Of a stretch of 64,000 bases of DNA, positions 62,597 through 64,000 are shown piece by piece (position 1 is the stretch's first letter; every line of letters begins with the position of its first letter). The notes below the pieces were generated by a model, which saw only the letters and a program-made list of their open reading frames with translations, was not told the DNA's origin and made no database searches. This stretch comes from Oxyura jamaicensis. Its lineage: Eukaryota; Chordata; Aves; Anseriformes; Anatidae. The position numbers and the translations under genes were made by a program. The stretch is from NCBI RefSeq assembly GCF_011077185.1, contig NC_048895.1, positions 29,783,183-29,847,182 on the forward strand. Reading direction: 5' to 3'.

Positions 62597-64000
62597 AAGA
62601 ACATGTTAGTTGCATATTTTTAACCAGCTTTCCACAGATGGGTCTAAATCCAGCTCTTACGATTCTTCCCTGTCATAACCCACTACAGAGGTCAAAGGTT
62701 GAAGCTTTCCCAGAGGTTCACTGTGCATAACAAACACTAAGAATTCCCCAAATTTAGTTTACATATAACAGCCCAAGTGCTGTGGCCATTTACATCCCAT
62801 ACAGTCCCATTAGTATTGAACAGGGCATAAATAAATGCAGACAAAGGCACGAGATCCTCCACATTTTCATTTTGCTTTGTTACCCATGCTTGTAAATATT
62901 TAGTGCTTCTTATGCTCTTTACAACACTATGAAAGGGTGACAGCAACACAATTTTCATCATAAGCAGTGTATTTTTTTCTAATGCATTAAAACTATTAGT
63001 GATCAATTATTAAGCATTACAAAGATACTTGGGGGCTGCTCAGATTTTTTGTTTTCATTAGAAGTCCAATGAATAATTTGAGACAAAGAGCTCTCCAAGC
63101 TGGACCGGAGGAGTAGGATCATACCCTATGCCTAACCTGGAGAAATCCTGGAGACATGTGGTCTGTGGGAGCTTGGACTCTGCCAAAGATGAAGTCTTTG
63201 GCTCTTATGCCAGGCTTCTGACCTGCATGCTATTCCAGATCTATGATCTATCTTAAAACCAACAGCAGGGACGGACATTGGTAGGACAGGGAGGGCTGTT
63301 GAACAAGTACGCTAAACTGTCTAGGAAATTGTCATTCCAACTGCACTTTGGACTGCTCATTCTAAAACTCTTTCCAATCAACTAATAAAGCCTTTTTGAA
63401 CTTTCTAAAACACTTCAAGAAATGTAAGAGCCAATATACTGGGGATTGTTCCAAAAGAAGCTACCAGAACGATCACAGCAGGAAAGAAAAACTACAGTGT
63501 TTCACAAGACTTTGTCATCATCAGCAAACTTAGTTTAAGGAGAATTTTCTGCCCCAAGCTGTTCGTACAGCACTGGAGAAGAACAAAGGGACCTTAATGA
63601 TGCTGTTGCATATACGACACAGCCCAAAACAGCACCAGGTAAGAGTCAAAGGACTGCTCCAGCTGCTCCTTCTCCAGCCATCCACTGCCCGCTGTGTTTG
63701 CTGGGTCACGCAGGCTGCACGAGCAGGTGCTGCAGAAGCCATCAACAAACACTTGAAGGTTAACATCTTCACAACATAATGTGAATGAGAATTTAGCTTT
63801 TGTTGTTTTTGTGAATATGGCAGGTACCTGTAAACCAATCCTCTTCACACTCAGTCAATCTTTGACATTATTGTGCCCTACAAATATCCAGAACTTGTTT
63901 GGCACATGATGATGTTCCAAAAACAAGAACAGCATTGTAATTATGGTTTTGCTTTGTATATAAGTAGTGGTAACCACAAAATATATTTCAGGCTATTTGC

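Larger units (their letters stand above)
42010..64000 (-). other. EPAS1: EPAS1 intron 1 (partial)
   Basis: At least 22 kb of intron upstream of exon 2. I searched the minus strand for an exon coding MTADKEKK followed by a donor and found none. The region holds a CR1 copy (48465-48760), simple repeats, a G-rich run (54274-54292), a GC-rich block (45600-46640) and a 100-N gap (62497-62596). Its open frames are short, overlap on both strands and match no protein family known to me. Confidence 0.8.

Noticed and set aside
62419..62604. A 61-codon minus-strand frame
   Set aside because: More than half of it runs through the N gap.

Overview
The window is vertebrate nuclear DNA, almost certainly from a bird. 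It carries most of EPAS1, the gene for hypoxia-inducible factor 2-alpha (HIF-2α, HLF), on the minus strand. Bird origin rests on three CR1 retroposon copies with the avian-type 3' octamer end, a solo ERVL-type LTR of a kind common in bird genomes, and an EPAS1 protein close to but distinct from the mammalian one. The species is not resolved.

Layout, left to right. Positions 1-5100 are downstream flanking DNA with no convincing gene. Positions 5100-7375 are an AT-rich 3'UTR candidate with two canonical minus-strand poly(A) signals. Fifteen coding exons follow between 7376 (stop) and 42009: exons 16 to 8 are tightly packed (7.4-14.6 kb), exon 7 stands alone at 19.8 kb, exons 6 to 3 cluster at 29.0-30.6 kb, and exon 2 (bHLH) is at 41.8-42.0 kb. 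From 42010 to the right edge (about 22 kb) is intron 1, with a 100-N assembly gap at 62497-62596. Exon 1, which should hold only the start codon and about eight residues plus the 5'UTR and promoter, was not found and probably lies beyond the right edge or, less likely, in the gap.

All exon joins use AG acceptors and GT donors, and reading frame is kept through all fifteen exons. The summed coding length is 2593 nt; with the 26 nt expected from exon 1 this gives an 872-residue protein (human 870). Order of parts: bHLH (exon 2), PAS-A (exons 3-5), PAS-B and PAC (exons 6-8), oxygen-dependent degradation region with both prolyl-hydroxylation motifs (exons 9 and 12), bipartite nuclear localisation signal (exons 13-14), a bird-side polyglutamine insertion (exon 15), and the C-terminal activation domain with its hydroxylatable asparagine (exon 16). 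Residue numbers below assume the usual 26-nt coding part of exon 1.

Beyond EPAS1 the window holds repeats, homopolymer runs, a small CpG-rich patch in intron 2 and a GC-rich block in intron 1. No second protein-coding gene, RNA gene or novel multi-gene system could be supported. The most interesting observations are details of EPAS1 itself: the polyQ tract, the long poly(T) splice tract before the PAS-A exon, a serine-to-threonine change in the PAS-B cavity, the antisense LTR between two degradation-domain exons, and the CpG patch.
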